Assembly: GCA_044598425.1 (NCBI GenBank)
Contig: CP172536.1
Coordinates: 1,798,001 to 1,862,000 of the forward strand
DNA length: 64,000 nt
Source: JAEVLT01 sp044598425
GTDB taxonomy: Bacteria; Bacillota; Bacilli; Bacillales; Cytobacillaceae
Direction: 5' to 3'
Part shown: one piece after another, positions 43,488-51,396 of the stretch
Layout: each line of letters begins with the position of its first letter
Numbering within the stretch: position 1 is the first letter of the stretch
The notes under the pieces: model-generated
Seen by the model: the letters and a program-made list of their open reading frames with translations, nothing else
Databases searched by the model: none
What the model was told of the DNA's origin: nothing
Program-made: the position numbers and the translations under genes

Positions 43488-43679
43488 TTAACGCCAGCCT
43501 TTGTTAAAAAGAGCTTTTAGCGCCATATAAAGTAACGCAAAAGAAAAGATCACAATAGCGAGAACCCCAACGATTAGAAAAAATGGCTGCAATTCAGGAA
43601 CAAAAGAAACAGGTGGAAGCTTTATAAGTGAAAAACCCGCAAAAATGGCTGCAAGAAATAAGAAAACAAGTGAATTCAT
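43488..43679 (-). CDS. Small two-span membrane protein, 63 aa
   Basis: Almost entirely hydrophobic, two predicted spans (SLVFLFLAAIFAGFSLI and FFLIVGVLAIVIFSFALLYM) with a short basic tail. Strong SD (AAAGGAGGG) and its own terminator support it. The function is unknown. It lies where yneN sits in B. subtilis but is unrelated to that thioredoxin-like protein. Confidence 0.75.
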   Translation of the reverse strand: MNSLVFLFLAAIFAGFSLIKLPPVSFVPELQPFFLIVGVLAIVIFSFALLYMALKALFNKGWR

Positions 43680-43755
43680 TTTCGCATCCCTCCTTTAGGA
43701 TAGTGTATGTAATTTATCCACTATCTGAATAGGGAAAATGACCTGAAAATTTCAA

Positions 43756-43791
43756 AAAAACCACCATGTTCGATATGAACATGGTGGTTTC
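43756..43791 (-). terminator. Terminator of the aconitase gene
   Basis: AAACCACCATGTTC (43758-43771) and GAACATGGTGGTTT (43777-43790), 14 bp perfect; minus-strand T7 tail. Confidence 0.9.
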
Positions 43792-43801
43792 GGTAATTGA
43801 A

Positions 43802-46510
43802 TTAAGCTTGCAATTTTTCACGTAGAACCATTGGCAAAATTCCGCCATGGCGATAGTAATCAATTTCCACTTCTGAGTCAAAGCGGACGAGTACTTCAAA
43901 CTCTTTTTTGTTTCCACTTTCATCGGTTGCCGTTACTTTAATGAAATCACGTGGTTTTACAGATTCGTCAACTTGAACATCAATCAGTTCTTTTCCAGTT
44001 AAACCAAGAGTTTCAGCGTTTTCGCCTTCTTTAAATTGAAGTGGAAGTACGCCCATTAACACAAGGTTAGAACGATGAATTCTTTCGAAGCTTTCAGCAA
44101 TTACCGTTTTAATTCCTAAAAGGTTGGTACCTTTTGCTGCCCAGTCACGGGAAGATCCCATTCCATAATCTTTCCCTGCAAGAACGACAAGACCTGTACC
44201 ATTTTCTTTGTATTTCATACAAGCATCATAAATGGAAGTGATTTCACCTGTAGGCCAATAAGTCGTATAGCCACCTTCTGTTCCAGGTGCAATCTGGTTG
44301 CGGATGCGAATATTTGCAAATGTTCCGCGCATCATCACTTCATGGTTGCCGCGGCGAGAACCGTAAGAGTTGAAATCACGAGGTTCAACGCCTTTTTCAA
44401 GCAAATATTTACCAGCTGGGGTATCTTTGCCAATGGCTCCTGCCGGTGAAATATGGTCAGTCGTTACCGAATCGCCGAACTTACCGACCACACGTAGTCC
44501 AGTTAATGACTTCACTTCGTCTGGATCTGGTTTTAACCCTTCAAAAAATGGCGGATTTTGAATGTAGGTCGAATCAGGATCCCAAGTATATAATGGCTCA
44601 TTGCTTGTTTTGATATCATTCCAGCGCTCATTATCACTGAATACATTTTCATATTCGCTGCGGAACAGTTCAGGTGTAACTGTGTTTTTCACCACATCAT
44701 TCACTTCAGCTGTTGACGGCCAAAGATCTTTGAAGAAGACGTCTTTGCCATCTTTATCTTTGCCAATTGCTTCAGTAGCAAAGTCAATATCTACAGTTCC
44801 TGCAAGTGCATAAGCTACAACTAATGGCGGTGAAGCTAGGTAGTTTGCTTTTACAAGTGGGTGAATACGTCCCTCAAAGTTCCGGTTTCCAGAGAGAACA
44901 GAGGTAACTAAAAGGTCATTCTCTGCAATCGTTTTTTCAATTTCTTCTTTTAGTGGACCCGAGTTTCCAATACATGTTGTACAGCCATATCCCACAAGGT
45001 TAAAGCCGATTTGTTCAAGATATGGCAGCAGGCCGGAATCGCGAAGATAGCCTGTAACAACTTTAGAACCTGGAGCTAAAGAAGTTTTAACATATTTAGG
45101 TACTTCCATTCCCAGTTCAACCGCTTTTTTAGCAACGAGACCTGCACCAACTAGCACATATGGATTGGACGTGTTCGTGCAGCTTGTAATTGCTGCAATG
45201 GCAACTGCACCTGTTTTCATAACTGCTTGGTCGCCATTATGGAAAGTGACTGTTGCTTCTTTTGCAATTTCGTTCGTTTTTAAACCAAAACCTTGGTTGC
45301 CTTGCGGAGCGGAAATAGCTTCATTAAAAGCTTGCTTCATTTTCGAAAGCGGAATCAAATCCTGTGGACGTTTTGGCCCTGAGAGATTAGCCTCGATTGC
45401 TGCAAGATTGATTTCAACAACATCTGTATAAACAGGCTCATTATCTGGATTAAAGAAAAGACCATTTTCTTTGCAATATTGTTCTACTACTTGAATATGG
45501 CCTTCATCACGGCCTGTTAAACGCAAGTAGTCAAGCGATTCTTCATCAATTGGGAAAAATCCGCAAGTTGCTCCATATTCAGGTGCCATGTTCGCAATTG
45601 TTGCCCGGTCAGCAAGAGGAAGGGCGGATACACCCGGTCCGAAGAATTCGACAAACTTGCCAACAACGCCTTTGCTGCGAAGAACTTGTGTCACTTTTAA
45701 AGCAAGGTCAGTTGCAGTTGTTCCGTTTGGCAGTTCTCCAGTTAATTTAACACCGATTACCTCTGGAACAGGGAAATAAGAAGGCTGACCAAGCATTCCT
45801 GCTTCCGCTTCGATTCCGCCCACACCCCAGCCGAGAACGCCAAGGCCATTGATCATGGTTGTATGAGAGTCCGTTCCAACGAGAGTGTCAGGATACGCTT
45901 CATAATCACCGTCAGCATTTTCGACAACGTGAACAACATCGGCTAAATATTCTAAATTTACTTGGTGTACAATTCCAGTAGCTGGAGGTACAGCATGGTA
46001 ATTATTGAAAGCTTTTTGCGCCCAGCTTAAAAATTGATAGCGCTCGGCATTGCGTTCAAATTCCAAATCCATATTTGCCTTTAAAGAATCTGGAGTTCCA
46101 TAGCGATCAACTTGGACAGAGTGGTCAATGACAAGATCCACCGTCTTCTCCGGGTTGATTTTGTCCGGGTCGCCTCCCATATCTGCCATTGCTTTTCTTA
46201 GTGATGCAAGGTCAACAACGGCTGGAACGCCTGTGAAGTCTTGTAAAATAACACGGGACGGCTTAAAAGGCACATCGACTTCTTTTAATTCGCCGGTTCC
46301 CCATTTTGCTAGATTTTCAACATGTTCTTTTGAAATGACCCGGCCATCATATTGCCGCAAAACAGATTCAAGTAAAACTTTTACAGAATAAGGAAGCTTT
46401 GAAATGTTGCCAATCCCTGCTTCTTCAAGTGCGCTTAAACGATAGTAGTGGTAGCGTTTACCGTTCTGTTCAAAAAAAGTACGCGCGTTAAAAACATCGT
46501 TTTTTGCCAT
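43802..46510 (-). CDS. citB: Aconitate hydratase A (CitB)
   Basis: 902 residues from ATG 46510 (SD GAGGGGG), giving AKNDVFNARTFFEQNGKRYH; the ATG at 46528 precedes the site. Converts citrate to isocitrate in the TCA cycle and, without its cluster, binds mRNA (IRP1-like). The [4Fe-4S] cysteines are in ITSCTNTSNP and GYGCTTCIGNSGPL. Substrate-loop SRRGNHEVMMRGTF and GMGSSRDWAAKG are intact. The 300-base leader holds a dyad ATAAC-N6-GTTAT (46636-46651) that could be a CcpC-type site. Confidence 0.96.
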   Translation of the reverse strand: MAKNDVFNARTFFEQNGKRYHYYRLSALEEAGIGNISKLPYSVKVLLESVLRQYDGRVISKEHVENLAKWGTGELKEVDVPFKPSRVILQDFTGVPAVVDLASLRKAMADMGGDPDKINPEKTVDLVIDHSVQVDRYGTPDSLKANMDLEFERNAERYQFLSWAQKAFNNYHAVPPATGIVHQVNLEYLADVVHVVENADGDYEAYPDTLVGTDSHTTMINGLGVLGWGVGGIEAEAGMLGQPSYFPVPEVIGVKLTGELPNGTTATDLALKVTQVLRSKGVVGKFVEFFGPGVSALPLADRATIANMAPEYGATCGFFPIDEESLDYLRLTGRDEGHIQVVEQYCKENGLFFNPDNEPVYTDVVEINLAAIEANLSGPKRPQDLIPLSKMKQAFNEAISAPQGNQGFGLKTNEIAKEATVTFHNGDQAVMKTGAVAIAAITSCTNTSNPYVLVGAGLVAKKAVELGMEVPKYVKTSLAPGSKVVTGYLRDSGLLPYLEQIGFNLVGYGCTTCIGNSGPLKEEIEKTIAENDLLVTSVLSGNRNFEGRIHPLVKANYLASPPLVVAYALAGTVDIDFATEAIGKDKDGKDVFFKDLWPSTAEVNDVVKNTVTPELFRSEYENVFSDNERWNDIKTSNEPLYTWDPDSTYIQNPPFFEGLKPDPDEVKSLTGLRVVGKFGDSVTTDHISPAGAIGKDTPAGKYLLEKGVEPRDFNSYGSRRGNHEVMMRGTFANIRIRNQIAPGTEGGYTTYWPTGEITSIYDACMKYKENGTGLVVLAGKDYGMGSSRDWAAKGTNLLGIKTVIAESFERIHRSNLVLMGVLPLQFKEGENAETLGLTGKELIDVQVDESVKPRDFIKVTATDESGNKKEFEVLVRFDSEVEIDYYRHGGILPMVLREKLQA

Positions 46511-46836
46511 ACGAAAAAACCCCCTCAATCGTCATAATAAATCAAATTAATTGAAAAGTCGAAAAGTTTGAATTTTCCCATCCATCCCTACTTTTCTCAC
46601 AATTCTAATCTTAATACAACTAAACAGATAAGTAAATAACAAGAAAGTTATTGTGAGCAATAAGTTTTTCTTATGTCTTTATGTAATAAGCTCAAAGAAA
46701 AATGTAAAAAGTTGATTGTGTCGTCTCTTCTATTTCAAGTTGAAAGAAACAACATTTTCTTTTTATTATGGTACGAAAACAATCTGTCTTTTTTAGGGGA
46801 TTTAGGAAATAGTAAAATGGTAGGAGGTGATCGAGG
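46511..46836. other. Divergent control region citB / sspO
   Basis: AT-rich. A dyad ATAAC-AAGAAA-GTTAT is at 46636-46651; the related known CcpC element is ATAA-N7-TTAT, so this is a loose match. The sspO promoter should be at the right end. A 67-codon rightward frame from 46673 has no ribosome site. Confidence 0.4.
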
Positions 46837-46986
46837 ATGCAGCGAAAAAAATCAAATCATGTCATTCCGGGAATGAACTCCGCCAAAGGTCAAGGACAAG
46901 GTTCGGGTTATAATGAAGAAATAGCGAATGAACCACTAACAGTGAAGGAAAAGTTAAATAACAAAAAGCGGAAAAAAAATCAATAA
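46837..46986 (+). CDS. sspO: Small acid-soluble spore protein SspO
   Basis: 49 residues, ATG 46837 after AGGAGGTGATCGAGG. QRKKSNHVIPGMNSAKGQGQ then GSGYNEEIANEPLT and NNKKRKKNQ match SspO (CotK) of B. subtilis, a spore core protein. Position between citB and sspP is conserved. A terminator overlaps its stop codon region. Confidence 0.93.
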   Translation: MQRKKSNHVIPGMNSAKGQGQGSGYNEEIANEPLTVKEKLNNKKRKKNQ

Positions 46987-47011
46987 AAAAGCGGGGAAGT
47001 CCCCGCTTTTT
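46985..47011 (+). terminator. Terminator of sspO
   Basis: AAAAAGCGGGGA and CCCCGCTTTTT, 11 bp stem with 3-4 base loop. Confidence 0.88.
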
Positions 47012-47201
47012 CATACTATCAGAATTTATATCTGAACTTCGATAACTGTCTAGCTCCAGCGCCCTATCGACTAAGTCGCTTCCCTCGCCTCGTCTACGAT
47101 AAGTCGAGAACGAAAGACTACCGTCTTTCGACTCTCCTTTATCTCACTCGGCTCAGTCCACCTCCTTACGTCGATGAGCAAGGGCGCTTGCGCTTTTCTT
47201 A
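47011..47201 (-). repeat. Dispersed intergenic repeat, copy B (longest)
   Basis: On the minus strand it runs TAAGAAAAGCGCAAGCGC (TAA is the stop of the 89-aa gene), CTTGCTCATCGACGTA, AGATAAAGGA, an internal hairpin (TCGAAAGACGGTAGTCTTTCG), CTCGACTTATCGTAGACGAG, AGTCGATAGGGCGCTGGAGC, TAGACAGTTATCGAAGT and AGATATAAATTCTGATAGT. Terminal blocks also pair with each other (GGCGCT). About 190 bases. Confidence 0.85.
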
Positions 47202-47459
47202 TTGATATAGATTCACTTCATCGACCATTTTTTGCAAATCTTGCTGAAAACGTTCAAGCTGTGCTCTTTCATGTTCGGAAGCCACTCCCAGCGCGTTTTC
47301 AATTTGCTGGTAAGCTTCATTTACTTCTTCTTTCAAATGCTTTAATTGATGTCCATAGCTTGCGCTGTCGCGAACCATTTCATAATATAGTTCCTGAGCA
47401 TCCTCTAAGCCTTGCTGTGCAGCTTGAAACGCTTGCTGTTTATTTTTGTGGTAAGGCAT
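47199..47459 (-). CDS. Small coiled-coil protein
   Basis: 86 residues from ATG 47459 (SD GAGGAG, 8 bases). Nearly all helix, Gln/Glu-rich with heptads: NKQQAFQAAQQGLEDAQELY, HLKEEVNEAYQQIENAL, HERAQLERFQQDLQKMVDEV. It resembles the small DUF2524/YtzC-like proteins of Bacillus but I cannot assign it firmly. Its TAA stop is the first triplet of repeat copy B. It lies between sspO and sspP, pointing the other way, an insertion relative to B. subtilis. Confidence 0.75.
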   Translation of the reverse strand: MPYHKNKQQAFQAAQQGLEDAQELYYEMVRDSASYGHQLKHLKEEVNEAYQQIENALGVASEHERAQLERFQQDLQKMVDEVNLYQ

Positions 47460-47574
47460 CCCATTCACTCCTCAAGTTATAAGTTGGTATACGGTTAAAA
47501 TGTTCAAAATAAAAAATAATATACCGTATAGAAACAAGTTCTGAATGCATCCTATTTCTTAGGAGGGATAAACA

Positions 47575-47718
47575 TTGAACAAGAATGATAGTAAAGATAT
47601 GCACAGAAATGCACCGAAAGGTAATCAATCTGGACAGCCTCAGCCGCTCAGCGGATCACATAAAGTCAAAAATCGCCAGCATTCACGCTCAAAACATAAT
47701 TCACACCATGATATGTAA
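47575..47718 (+). CDS. sspP: Small acid-soluble spore protein SspP
   Basis: 47 residues from TTG 47575 with AGGAGGGATAAACA upstream. NKNDSKDMHRNAPKGNQSGQ, then PQPLSGSHKVKNRQHSR and KHNSHHDM match SspP (CotL) of B. subtilis. Followed by a long hairpin. Confidence 0.93.
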   Translation: MNKNDSKDMHRNAPKGNQSGQPQPLSGSHKVKNRQHSRSKHNSHHDM

Positions 47719-47760
47719 GCGAATGACCCTCTTTCTTTAATGGAGAGGGCCATTCGCTTC
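47719..47760 (+). terminator. Terminator of sspP
   Basis: GCGAATG-CCCTCT pairs with AGAGGG-CATTCGC with one mismatch; T-rich CTTCTTC follows. Confidence 0.75.
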
Positions 47761-47799
47761 TTCAGACTGAAATCTGATAGCGTCGGATCTAAAACTCTT

Positions 47800-49212
47800 C
47801 TAAAGCTGTTTCAATATATGTAAAAGGATGCTTTCTTCCTGTTCGGAAACAGTACGTAAATCGAGGATCCATTCGTCTTTTTGTATTCTTCCGATGACGG
47901 CGGGTTTTATTTCCGTTCGTAACATTTTTGAAAGCTGTTCTGCTGGATACTGTTTATGCTGAATGGCAATAATCATGGATGGCAAAGCTACTTCTGGCAT
48001 CGTTCCGCCGCCGATTTGACTTGTTCCTGGGATCACTCTTGCGTTGAAGCTGCTGCCTGCTTCGGCTAATAAGCTTTTCACAAAATTTTGCGACCGTACT
48101 TCAAGTTGTTCGAGAGGACAAAGTAAATCGCGAATAACAGGAATGTTCCTTAACCCCTTCTCCCCTTTTGCATAATCAATTAATGTACCTTCTAATGCCG
48201 CAAGCGTCATTTTGTCAACCCGAACAACCCTTGCTAGCTGATGTTTTTTCAAACGGTCGATTAGTGCTTTTTTACCTGCTATAATTCCTGCCTGCGGACC
48301 GCCTAACAGCTTGTCACCGCTAAATGTGACAAGATCTGCTCCCATTTCAATGATTTCTCTCACGACAGGCTCTTCGCCTATTCCGTGTTTGCGAAAATCA
48401 AATAATGCTCCGCTTCCAAGGTCTTCATAAAAAATCACGTTCCCCAACTTGTTTGCTAGGTTGATTAACTTTGTAGTGTCCACCGATTCTGTAAACCCGA
48501 TTACTTTAAAATTGCTAGTATGTACCTTCATGATCATCGAAGTTTCCTCACTTACTGCCTGCTCGTAGTCATGAAGATGTGTTTTATTGGTCGTTCCAAC
48601 TTCGACAAGCTTTGCCCCGCTTTCTTCCATAATGGATGAAATGCGGAAGGATCCTCCAATCTCCACAAGCTGGCCTCTTGAAACAATCACTTCTTTATTC
48701 TGTGCGAGCGCTCTTAATACAAGATAAACCGCCGCCGCATTGTTGTTAACAATCATCGCCGCTTCTGCTCCAGTTAGATGTTTGATTAAGGACTCGACAT
48801 GGCTGTGCCTTGAACCGCGCTTTCCTTCCTCAAGCTTATATTCCAAATTGGTGTAATTTTGCGCCGTCTCCAACACATGCGCCGCTGCTTGATCACTAAG
48901 TCTAGCTCTCCCTAAATTGGTATGCAGGATTGTTCCGGTTGCATTAATCACCTTTTCAAGGGTATAGGAAAAATGCTTCATTACATTATTTGTAAGCATT
49001 TGAAAAAGCTCATTGGTAAAAGATACAGTCCCAGGGACAGAACCTTCCCATTTCCCGTTTACGATCAAACCGCGAATTTGTTCTACAACTTCCTTTAGTT
49101 GTTTTGTTAATTCATTAAAATCTACATTGTTCTCGTTCATAAGTGCTAAAAACCGTTCATGAGCTTGAAGTTCATGAACCGGGGGTATGGAACGCAGCCA
49201 TTCTTTCAACAT
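47800..49212 (-). CDS. selA: L-seryl-tRNA(Sec) selenium transferase
   Basis: 470 residues from ATG 49212 (SD GAAGGAG); the longer frame reads through the divergent promoter. PLP enzyme that converts Ser-tRNA(Sec) to Sec-tRNA(Sec) using selenophosphate. Signatures: SIPPVHELQAHERF, NATGTILHTNLGRA, EGKRGSRHSHVE, and the PLP lysine in FSGDKLLGGPQAG (about residue 301). Full length (E. coli SelA is about 463). It lies between sspP and cotM, which are neighbours in B. subtilis, so it has been inserted into the spore-gene backbone. selB and selC are not in this window. Confidence 0.95.
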   Translation of the reverse strand: MLKEWLRSIPPVHELQAHERFLALMNENNVDFNELTKQLKEVVEQIRGLIVNGKWEGSVPGTVSFTNELFQMLTNNVMKHFSYTLEKVINATGTILHTNLGRARLSDQAAAHVLETAQNYTNLEYKLEEGKRGSRHSHVESLIKHLTGAEAAMIVNNNAAAVYLVLRALAQNKEVIVSRGQLVEIGGSFRISSIMEESGAKLVEVGTTNKTHLHDYEQAVSEETSMIMKVHTSNFKVIGFTESVDTTKLINLANKLGNVIFYEDLGSGALFDFRKHGIGEEPVVREIIEMGADLVTFSGDKLLGGPQAGIIAGKKALIDRLKKHQLARVVRVDKMTLAALEGTLIDYAKGEKGLRNIPVIRDLLCPLEQLEVRSQNFVKSLLAEAGSSFNARVIPGTSQIGGGTMPEVALPSMIIAIQHKQYPAEQLSKMLRTEIKPAVIGRIQKDEWILDLRTVSEQEESILLHILKQL

Positions 49213-49309
49213 TAAAAACTCCTTCACAATTGTTTCACAGCACATTATACCATTTTCACCAAAACTATGCCTTTTGAATACTATGAACCAAAGCAAGGAG
49301 GGAAGCACT

Positions 49310-49702
49310 ATGTCCAATAAGGAAGATGATCAGTCATATGATCAAATGGAAAAATGGCTGGAAAACTATTTTCTCGATCCATTGACAACATACCTTGATC
49401 AATCACATTTCCGAATTGATCTGTATGAAACAGATAAAAATTGGATTGTTGAAGCGCTATTAAGCAATTATGAAGCGAGCGAAATATCGGTATTTGTAGA
49501 AGCGGAAAAAATGATCATAAAAGCTGTAAAGTCGCCCCTCCTTCCAATGCAGCAGACCGAGGTGAAGATGCGAACCATTCGTTTCCCTTTTCTTATCGTA
49601 GATCAGAAAATAATTGCTTCATTTCACTCAGGGATTCTTGAAGTATGCATTTCGAAAATAGAAAAGAGTGCGGTAAATAATCGATTTATCACCTTACCCT
49701 AA
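49310..49702 (+). CDS. CotM-like spore coat protein (Hsp20/alpha-crystallin fold)
   Basis: 130 residues from ATG 49310 (SD AAGGAGGG). Beta-rich small-heat-shock-like domain (about 35-120): FRIDLYETDKNWIVEALLSN, EISVFVEAEKMIIKAV, RTIRFPFLIVDQKIIASFHS. CotM of B. subtilis is of this fold and about this length, and sits next to sspP; the shared neighbourhood favours CotM over GerT or a general chaperone. It diverges from selA. Confidence 0.7.
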   Translation: MSNKEDDQSYDQMEKWLENYFLDPLTTYLDQSHFRIDLYETDKNWIVEALLSNYEASEISVFVEAEKMIIKAVKSPLLPMQQTEVKMRTIRFPFLIVDQKIIASFHSGILEVCISKIEKSAVNNRFITLP

Positions 49703-49837
49703 TGAAGGTCTTATTTTTTATAAAAAGTTAACATAATAAAATTATTATCTATTGAATAAATTTGTGAAAATATCGGACAACCAATCGTGCGAAAATAAAA
49801 GGAAATGGTATACTATTACAATGGAGGTGAGCCAACG

Positions 49838-50890
49838 TTGAGTGAACACGAAAAAATTCGCCTGACATCATTATCGTCAAAAGCTGGCTGAGGCTGTAAA
49901 ATTGGTCCTGAGGACCTGGCGCAAGTTTTGCGCCTTATACCTAAACAAAACAAGGTTCCTGAACTGCTGGTTGGCAACGAAACAGCTGATGATGCAGGTG
50001 TATATCAATTAACGGATACAATCGCTTTAATTCAAACAGTTGATTATTTTACTCCCATTGTGGACGATCCCTATATGTTTGGCCAGATTGCCGCTGCAAA
50101 TGCATTAAGTGATGTATATGCTATGGGTGGAGAACCGAAAACGGTTTTAAACATTGTGGGCTATCCGATTAAAAAGCTTGGCCCACACCCTCTTTCGGAA
50201 ATATTAAGAGGCGCTGCAGATAAAGTGAGTGAAGCAGGAGCCGTCACTGTTGGAGGCCACTCAATTGATGACCAAGAGCCTAAATTTGGCTTAGCTGTAA
50301 CTGGGATTGTCCACCCGGACAAATTTTGGAAAAATGTTGGCGCCAAACATGGTGATGCTCTCGTTCTAACAAAACCAATTGGTGTTGGCATTATGACAAC
50401 CGGGATTAAACGAAGCGCAGTTTCCCCTGCACAAGAGCAGCTTGTCACAGAAACAATGGCACAATTGAATAAAACTGCTGCACAAATTTTGACCAAATAC
50501 CATCCTCATGCTGTAACAGATGTGACCGGGTTTGGTTTATTAGGTCATGGCAGTGAGATGGCTCGGGGAAGCAATGTCAGTTTTGAATTAACAATGGGTA
50601 CAATCCCTTTTCTAGACGGTTCAATTGAATTAGCTAGCCAAGGAGTTGTTCCTGGCGGATCGAAATCAAATCATTTATGGTTAAGAAACGATGTCAGCTA
50701 TGAAGAAATCCCATTTGAAGAGCAGCTTCTTCTCTGTGACGCAGTTACGTCCGGCGGTTTACTTGTATCCATTAGTGAAGAAGAAGCACAGCGGTATGTT
50801 GCAGAATTGCATGATAATGGCATCCGCCACGCGTCTATTATTGGCCGAGTAACAGAACCGAAAGATAAGCTGATTCATGTAAGAAGGTAA
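49838..50890 (+). CDS. selD: Selenide, water dikinase (SelD), selenocysteine-containing
   Basis: 350 residues from TTG 49838 (SD GGAGGTGA, seven bases upstream), with an in-frame UGA at 49889-49891 (codon 18). The text SSKAG-U-GCKIGPEDLAQVL aligns with the catalytic loop GAGCGCKI of E. coli SelD, the UGA replacing the active-site Cys17. It makes selenophosphate from selenide and ATP. The rest is intact (ADDAGVYQL, VDYFTPIVDDPY, TDVTGFGLLGHG, PGGSKSN). Without decoding, the frame would start at 49892 or later and lose the active site. A hairpin 12 bases after the UGA could be the SECIS. Confidence 0.95.
49892..49916 (+). promoter_or_regulatory. Candidate bacterial SECIS hairpin in selD
   Basis: GGTCC (49904-49908), loop TGA, GGACC (49912-49916): a 5-bp stem starting 12 bases after the UGA, in the window where SelB binds its mRNA hairpin. 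The stem may extend with weak pairs (TT/GG). The apical loop is small for a bSECIS, so the exact fold is uncertain. Confidence 0.6.
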
Positions 50891-50919
50891 CAGCGAAGCA
50901 ATTAGCTTCGCTGTTTTCT
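50890..50919 (+). terminator. Terminator of selD
   Basis: ACAGCGAAGC (50890-50899) and GCTTCGCTGT (50905-50914), then TTTC. Confidence 0.85.
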
Positions 50920-50922
50920 TCT

Positions 50923-51215
50923 TTATATTATTTTTACCCATTGCCAATATGTGAAGGAAAATAAGAGGAACAGCACATACCCAAGGATTGTTAAGACCAA
51001 TCCTGTTTTAATAAAATCTTTTGTTTCAAAGGTACCCGTTCCATAAAACAGTCCCTAGTGAAATACCCGCCGCAAAAAGGATAATCGTTCCCCATGGGAT
51101 CAGATTTTCCACCTTTTATCACGATAATTTTGATGACATTTTTACCAGTTGAGATGACGTTTGTTTCTTGCGGCATCAGGATTAGAAGCCCAAAATATAA
51201 AACGATCTTCATCAA
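50923..51215 (-). pseudogene. DASS/SLC13-type anion transporter remnant
   Basis: Minus-strand text in shifting frames: GLLILMPQETNVIS, then LIPWGTIILFAAGISLGT, then after another shift GTGTFETKDFIKTGLVLTIL and GYVLFLLFSF to a stop. The PWGTIILFAAGISLG block and the GTG-ETKDFIKTG-LTI-G C-terminus are typical of sodium/dicarboxylate or sulfate transporters, but some 130 residues that should separate them are missing. At least two frameshifts plus an internal deletion. It is a dead gene. Confidence 0.75.
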
Positions 51216-51258
51216 TAAAGATCAAGGTGCAGCAGCTAAAAACCATCGCAGTCATGAG

Positions 51259-51291
51259 ACAATATATGGAAATGCTTTTTCCATATATTGT
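51259..51291. repeat. Perfect 14-bp inverted repeat
   Basis: ACAATATATGGAAA (51259-51272) and TTTCCATATATTGT (51278-51291) around a 5-base loop TGCTT. No T run follows on either strand. It lies upstream of the transporter remnant. Confidence 0.6.
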
Positions 51292-51364
51292 GGACATGCA
51301 GGAGAAAAAAATTTTCTTATTGAGGATTTTAATTCTTATGAAGATAGGCTAGAAAAGTGAAATA

Positions 51365-51383
51365 CCCCAAACAAAGTTTGGGG
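51365..51383. terminator. Hairpin downstream of the HtrA gene
   Basis: CCCCAAAC and GTTTGGGG around AAA, 8 bp perfect; minus-strand tail TATTTC is weak. Confidence 0.6.
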
Positions 51384-51396
51384 CAAAAATAGAAAT

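Noticed and set aside
46673..46876. Rightward 67-codon frame upstream of sspO
   Set aside because: Lies in the citB-sspO promoter region and overlaps the well-supported sspO start in another frame.
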